Shown here one piece after another: positions 12,806-16,605 of a stretch of 16,605 nt of DNA. Source of the DNA: Candidatus Omnitrophota bacterium (GTDB taxonomy: Bacteria; Omnitrophota; Koll11; Aquiviventales; Aquiviventaceae); the NCBI GenBank assembly GCA_016196415.1, contig JACPXS010000138.1:1-16605 (forward strand), read 5' to 3'. Below the pieces are notes generated by a model. That model was not told the DNA's origin and did not search any database. It saw nothing but the letters and a program-made list of their open reading frames with translations. Position 1 is the stretch's first letter. Each line of letters begins with the position of its first letter. Made by a program: the position numbers and the translations under genes.

Positions 12806-14433
12806 GACGCAAGGGAGGAGAGGAGGCCCGCGCGACGAAACGCCAGGCTCCTGGCGAGGAACTGGTGGTACTCCTCGATCTGACGATCCATCTCGGCCCG
12901 AGAACGTCCGGCGTATCGCTGGCAGAGCTCGGTCATTCTCGAGAGCGCATCCAAACCCTGGCAGGAGCTCCAGGCAACGGGAGTGCGCCTGGCGAATACA
13001 TCGGTGATCGTGCACGCCAGCTCGTTCCGAAGGGCATGGACGAGCTCTGCTTCAAGCCACTCGTGGTGCGGGCACAGGGAATGGCCGAGCGCCGGATCGA
13101 GATCAAGCAGGCGTAGGATGTGCAGGGCGCCAGCGCCGTAGCGCATCAGCAGTCGCGCCAAGCGTTCAGGATCGAGCGCCCGGGTGATCGCCTGCCAGTG
13201 ATCAACGGAAACCGGCGGAACGCTCTCCAGCAAACTCACGCGATCCGTCAAACACCGATCGACCGTCCATCGGCGCTCCCTGATGAGCAGGTCAACGACC
13301 TGCTTGGCCATGAGCCGGTAGGTGGTAAATTTCCCGCCCATCACGCTGATCAATCCCCACCGGTCCACTTCGATCCGGTGCTCGCGCGAGGCCCGCGTTG
13401 CACTGCGAGCGGACGCCAACAGGGGCCGCGCTCCGGCGAACGTGGCCAGCACATCGTCGGCATCGAGGTGGCTGCTCGGCAGGATCCGATTCACCTCATC
13501 GAGCAAATAGTCCACCTCATTGGCATTCGCCGCCAGCGTCTCAAGTGTGCCGTCGAGTGGCGACTCCGTCGTGCCGATGAGCGAAGACCCCTCACCCCAG
13601 GGCAACACAAAGAACATGCGCGCATCCGCTCGGGACTGCACAAAGAGTGCTTCGTGGGCCACGCGAGGCACGATGAGGTGAACGCCTTTGCTGGGCGCCA
13701 GCCGCGGCGGGGCATCGGCTGCGCTCAGTCGCCGGATCTGATCCGACCATGGGCCTGCCGCGTTGACCACGGCTTCAGCGCGGATTTCGAATTCACGGCC
13801 GGTGAAGACGTCTTCGACGATCGCCCCACACACCACCTGGTTCGCTTTCAACAGGACCCGCAACCGCACATAGTTGCAGCACATGGCCCCTAAGCTGACG
13901 GCTTGGAGAATGTTCGCCAGACACACGCGGGCATCATCCATCTGGCAGTCGGTGTAACAGCCGACTGCCTGCAGTCCTTCCCCCCGCAAGCTCGGTTCAC
14001 GCGCGAGCGCACGGCGCGGGGAGAACATGTAAGGTGAGCGGAGATTGCGCCCGGCAGCTAACAGGCTGTAGAGCCATAACCCAAGGCGGATCTTCCAAGC
14101 CGATCGCGCATCGCCTCGATAGACCGGAAGCAGCAGCGAGAGCGGATGGATGAGCCCCGGGGCGATCGTCCGCAGGATGCGCCGCTCACGAAGGCTCTCG
14201 AAGACCAAACGCCAGTGCCCATGCTCAAGATACCGCAACCCTCCATGGATCAGCTTGGACGTCTTCGAACTGGTCCCGCTGGCGAAGTCACCCTGCTCAA
14301 TCAATGCCACCCGCAAGCCTCGCATCGCGGCATCACGCGCAATCCCCGCGCCGACAATGCCGCCGCCGATGATGAGCAGGTCAGCCCGCTCTCCTCTCAA
14401 GCGGGCCAGCGCGATATCGCGGGGCGCGGTCAT
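12802..14433 (-). CDS. glpD: FAD-dependent glycerol-3-phosphate dehydrogenase
   Basis: A 543-residue enzyme oxidising glycerol-3-phosphate to dihydroxyacetone phosphate and passing electrons to the quinone pool from the cytoplasmic membrane face. The dinucleotide-binding start LIIGGGIVGAGIARDAAMRG is followed by LIEQGDFASGTSSKTSKLIHGGLRYLE, which is diagnostic of GlpD. Other family features: VNAAGPWSDQI, SKGVHLIVPR, LPWGEGSSLIGTTESPLDG, and WGLISVMGGKFTTYRLMAKQ. The C-terminal DAO_C domain contains ITDVFARRTPVAW. ATG 14433 is preferred because it overlaps the glpK stop as ATGA; another ATG lies nine bases upstream. Directly coupled to glpK and to the M48 gene. No glycerol facilitator or glpR is in view. 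Confidence 0.95.
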   Translation of the reverse strand: MTAPRDIALARLRGERADLLIIGGGIVGAGIARDAAMRGLRVALIEQGDFASGTSSKTSKLIHGGLRYLEHGHWRLVFESLRERRILRTIAPGLIHPLSLLLPVYRGDARSAWKIRLGLWLYSLLAAGRNLRSPYMFSPRRALAREPSLRGEGLQAVGCYTDCQMDDARVCLANILQAVSLGAMCCNYVRLRVLLKANQVVCGAIVEDVFTGREFEIRAEAVVNAAGPWSDQIRRLSAADAPPRLAPSKGVHLIVPRVAHEALFVQSRADARMFFVLPWGEGSSLIGTTESPLDGTLETLAANANEVDYLLDEVNRILPSSHLDADDVLATFAGARPLLASARSATRASREHRIEVDRWGLISVMGGKFTTYRLMAKQVVDLLIRERRWTVDRCLTDRVSLLESVPPVSVDHWQAITRALDPERLARLLMRYGAGALHILRLLDLDPALGHSLCPHHEWLEAELVHALRNELACTITDVFARRTPVAWSSCQGLDALSRMTELCQRYAGRSRAEMDRQIEEYHQFLARSLAFRRAGLLSSLAS

Positions 14434-15932
14434 GGCTGGCATCCAGACGCCACCGTCCGCACGCGGTCCACCGCATCCTGCCAGCCTTGGTAGATCCGGT
14501 TGCGTTCCGCCGCGCGCATGCGAGGCACAAAGCGCCGCTGGCGCTTAGGGTTGCCTTCCAAGGCCATGAAGTGGCGTGGCGTCCACCAGCCGATGCCGAT
14601 CCCCGCCAGGAGCGCTGCGCCCTTGGCGGTATTGGCGATCATCGCGGGGCGAACGATGGGAATGCCCAGGAGATCCGCCTGGAATTGCATCAACCAATCG
14701 TTCTGCGCAGCCCCTCCGTCGACCCGCAGCTCGCGAAGGTGAAGACGGCTATCGCGCTCCATGGACTCCACTACGTCCCGCGTCTGGTAGGCGAGCGATT
14801 CGAGCGTCGCCCGCACGAGGATCGCCTGATTGGATCCTCGCGTCAGCCCCAGGATCGCGCCGCGCGCGTGCATGTCCCAGTAGGGAGCGCCGAGGCCGAC
14901 GAAGGCCGGCACCAGGTAGACGCCTCCGGTGTCCTTGACGCGTTGGGCGATCGCGGCCGTTTCCCGCGCGGTGCGAATCAGGTGGAGCTCATCCCGCAGC
15001 CATTGGATGGCTGCGCCGGCGATGAAGACGCTGCCTTCAAGCGCGTAGACCGGCTTCGCTTCGGCGCCATAGGCGAGCGTGGTGAGTAAGCCGTGGCGGC
15101 TCTCCACCAGGCGATCGCCGGTATTCAGCAGCAAGAAGCAGCCCGTCCCATAGGTGTTCTTCGCACTTCCAGGTGTCAGGCAGCCGTGCCCCACCATCGA
15201 GGCCTGCTGGTCCCCCGCCACTCCGGCAATGGGAATGCCGGCCGGGAGCGGCCCGGCACCGCTCGTCAGCCCAAATAATCCGCTGGACGGCAGCACCTGG
15301 GGCAGCAGCGAACCGGGAACTCCCAGGTAGCGCATCAAGACCGGATCCCATCGCTTCGTCCTAATGTTGTAGAGCAGCGTCCGGGAAGCGTTGGTGACAT
15401 CCGTCGCATGCACCGTCCCGCCCGTGAGATGCCACATCAGCCAGCTATCCACCGTCCCAAATGCCAGATGCCCTCGCTGAGCCAGCCGGCTGGCCCGTGG
15501 GATGTGATCCAGCAACCAGCGGATTTTCGTTCCGGAAAAGTACGCATCGAGCACCAAGCCGGTCTTGCGCCTGAAGGCGGGCTCATGATGCCGCCGCTTG
15601 AGCTGATCGCACATCGGCGCAGTCCTCCGGCATTGCCAGACAATGGCGTTTGCGATGGGCCGGCCGGTCCGGCGATCCCAGAGGATCGTGGTTTCGCGCT
15701 GATTGGCAATGCCGATCGCGTCGATCCGCCGATGGAGCCCTCGGCGTTGCGCCAGGGCTTGCCTGATGACGCCAAAGGTGACGCGGAGGATCTCATCGGG
15801 GTTGTGCTCAACCCATCCGGCGCGCGGGTAGTGCTGCGGCAGCTCGGCGTAGGCCTGCGCCGCCACCCGAGCGCGCCGGTCCACCGCCAGCACCGTCGTG
15901 CCGGTCGTTCCTTGATCAATGGCAAGGATCAT
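14430..15932 (-). CDS. glpK: Glycerol kinase
   Basis: A 500-residue FGGY kinase, the same size as the E. coli enzyme, converting glycerol and ATP to glycerol-3-phosphate. Motifs: MILAIDQGTTGTTVLAVDR (phosphate 1 loop), ANQRETTILWDRRTGRPI (glycerol-binding Arg-Glu), LDAYFSGTKIRWLLDH (Tyr contact), AGVAGDQQASMVG with the catalytic Asp near residue 240, NTYGTGCFLLLNTG (FGGY first signature area), and LRVDGGAAQNDWLMQFQADLLG near the end. One deviation is IANTAKGAALLAG where most members have E-x-TALGAAxLAG. Its ATG overlaps the pseudopilin stop (ATGA), and its stop overlaps the glpD ATG, so translation is probably coupled along the unit. Confidence 0.96.
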   Translation of the reverse strand: MILAIDQGTTGTTVLAVDRRARVAAQAYAELPQHYPRAGWVEHNPDEILRVTFGVIRQALAQRRGLHRRIDAIGIANQRETTILWDRRTGRPIANAIVWQCRRTAPMCDQLKRRHHEPAFRRKTGLVLDAYFSGTKIRWLLDHIPRASRLAQRGHLAFGTVDSWLMWHLTGGTVHATDVTNASRTLLYNIRTKRWDPVLMRYLGVPGSLLPQVLPSSGLFGLTSGAGPLPAGIPIAGVAGDQQASMVGHGCLTPGSAKNTYGTGCFLLLNTGDRLVESRHGLLTTLAYGAEAKPVYALEGSVFIAGAAIQWLRDELHLIRTARETAAIAQRVKDTGGVYLVPAFVGLGAPYWDMHARGAILGLTRGSNQAILVRATLESLAYQTRDVVESMERDSRLHLRELRVDGGAAQNDWLMQFQADLLGIPIVRPAMIANTAKGAALLAGIGIGWWTPRHFMALEGNPKRQRRFVPRMRAAERNRIYQGWQDAVDRVRTVASGCQP

Positions 15933-16297
15933 GGAATGGCCGGATCGGCGGTCGTCGCGTCACGGTTCTCCGTCGTGGCGTGAATCATCATGCGCTCATC
16001 GATCAAAAAGTGTCGAACGCCGGCCACTTGGTAGGCCTGGGGATTGCCAAGCAACGTGAAGGCGATGGACGGAGCGCCTGCCCCCGGGGTATCGGTGAGG
16101 GTCCGCTGCTCATTGGCGGTAATCCGAGCGCGCAGGATTTCATTGATGCCGGCGATGGCCAGCATGGTGAAAATCACGATCACCACCAACAGCTCAATGA
16201 GGGTGAAGGCTCGCCGGGAAGGCCAGGAGACCTCTTCCGGTATCGGGCGGTCCTGCGGGCGGCTGTCGCGCTGTCCGCTTGCAAGCGCCTTGAGCAT
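15929..16297 (-). CDS. Type IV pilin-like / GspG-like pseudopilin, shortened
   Basis: A 122-residue protein from ATG 16297, chosen because AAGGGGAT lies just upstream; an ATG at 16375 extends it by 26 residues without a ribosome-binding site. The class III leader ends SWPSRRA/FTLIELLVVIVIFTMLAIAGI: prepilin peptidase would cut before Phe, whose +5 Glu is present. After the N-terminal helix (INEILRARITANEQ) the protein passes in about 30 residues to QVAGVRHFLIDERMMIHATTENRDATTADPAIP, which resembles the C-terminal end of prepilins with the pattern GVRxFxxDExGxIR. The central 40-60 residues usual for this type are missing, so an internal deletion is likely. Its stop overlaps the glpK start. It may now matter more as the leader cistron of the glp operon than as a pilin. 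Confidence 0.78.
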   Translation of the reverse strand: MLKALASGQRDSRPQDRPIPEEVSWPSRRAFTLIELLVVIVIFTMLAIAGINEILRARITANEQRTLTDTPGAGAPSIAFTLLGNPQAYQVAGVRHFLIDERMMIHATTENRDATTADPAIP

Positions 16298-16410
16298 TCG
16301 ATCCCCTTCAATGGAGCGACCGCCATGCGGCCCGCTCGGAATCCTTGCGTCGACCTGGGTCGACGGGTCGTTCATATCAGAGCAGCGATCAACAAGACCT
16401 TGGCTGCTCT

Positions 16411-16487
16411 GGGTGCAGGGTGGAGGGTCAAGGGTGAAGGGGGTCGAGCGATGGAGCGATCCCTTCACCCTCCAGTTTTCACCCTTC
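16411..16487. repeat. Inverted heptamer-repeat array 2
   Basis: Left units GGGTGCA, GGGTGGA, GGGTCAA, GGGTGAA run in a 7-bp register from 16411 to 16438. The right side has TCCCTTC, ACCCTCC, AGTTTTC, ACCCTTC (16460-16487), the near-complement, around a centre containing GATGGAGCGATC. It can fold as a long imperfect hairpin, with the same design as the array at 3964-4040 but a different heptamer. It lies 110-190 bp upstream of the pseudopilin start. Confidence 0.78.
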
Positions 16488-16539
16488 ACCGAGAGCGCCC
16501 CGCAGTCATGTTGATAGGCGCTCTTAGCAATCTTGCATA

Positions 16540-16545
16540 AGTATA
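16540..16545 (-). promoter_or_regulatory. Possible -10 box for the pseudopilin-glp operon
   Basis: Minus-strand TATACT matches five of six -10 positions in the only AT-rich stretch upstream of the operon. No acceptable -35 box sits at normal spacing, so this is tentative. The leader would run about 240 nt and include the heptamer hairpin. Confidence 0.25.
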
Positions 16546-16551
16546 CCTGAC

Positions 16552-16590
16552 GGCATTACGCACGGTTATGTAAAATTAAGCTATAATGCC
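16552..16590. promoter_or_regulatory. 7-bp inverted repeat over a TATAAT at the window edge
   Basis: GGCATTA (16552-16558) and TAATGCC (16584-16590) are separated by 25 nt. The second arm overlaps plus-strand TATAAT (16582-16587), followed by ATG 16595 reading out of the window. This may be the control region of a divergent plus-strand gene, but no good -35 is visible and the gene is cut off. Confidence 0.3.
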
Positions 16591-16605
16591 ATCCATGCCG
16601 CGTCA

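Overview
This is a GC-rich bacterial window of 16.6 kb. Genes are tightly packed and mostly on the minus strand, separated by islands of short repeats and palindromes. The double-membrane style envelope functions (type II/IV pseudopilin, secreted hydrolases, tail-anchored exported protein, RpoE-like sigma with a membrane anti-sigma) suggest an uncultivated Gram-negative lineage. The style of the prepilin, the short TPR protein and the abundant intergenic heptamer repeats recalls Omnitrophota or Nitrospirota-like metagenome bins, but this is only an impression: no rRNA or marker gene settles it.

Layout. (1) 1-1272, plus strand: a 5'-truncated ispH (isoprenoid pathway) followed by a YjbQ/UPF0047 gene. 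(2) 1296-5564, minus strand: a CCA-adding/poly(A)-polymerase-type nucleotidyltransferase with HD domain, a neutral-ceramidase-like secreted protein and a C45-type Ntn hydrolase; the gap between the first two is a repeat island. (3) 5565-5877: an intergenic region with a 147-bp MITE-like element flanked by an 8-bp duplication that includes a -35 box, then a plus-strand TPR gene at 5878. (4) 6238-7223, minus strand: a thiamine-binding MTH1187-type protein and a secreted SNase-type nuclease whose tail overlaps the TPR gene antisense. (5) 7315-16297, minus strand: a long run comprising pseudopilin, glpK, glpD and an M48A (Ste24-like) membrane protease, the four joined by three consecutive ATGA stop/start overlaps. 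These are followed by an ECF sigma factor, a ZAS-type anti-sigma factor coupled by TGATG, a 50-residue small protein and a 695-residue exported protein with a C-terminal membrane anchor. (6) 16298-16605: another heptamer-repeat island and a possible divergent gene start at the edge.

The most interesting unit is the sigma / anti-sigma / small ORF / 695-residue protein block. Two sites, one at the start of the sigma gene and one just upstream of the small ORF, share GGGAAC followed 13-14 nt later by the identical 12-mer CGGTGTCTCATC. The downstream site reads GGAACTT-N15-GTCTCA, very close to a sigma-E promoter. This suggests that the sigma factor drives its own gene and the small-ORF/695-residue operon. 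The -10 region of the second site also forms a 9-bp inverted repeat with the start codon of the small ORF, so read-through and promoter-initiated messages could be translated differently.

The window is also rich in small repeats: two inverted heptamer arrays, a short heptamer array inside the anti-sigma coding region, a REP-like hairpin and several nested palindromes. Some of them are translated in frame, much as Rickettsia palindromic elements are.
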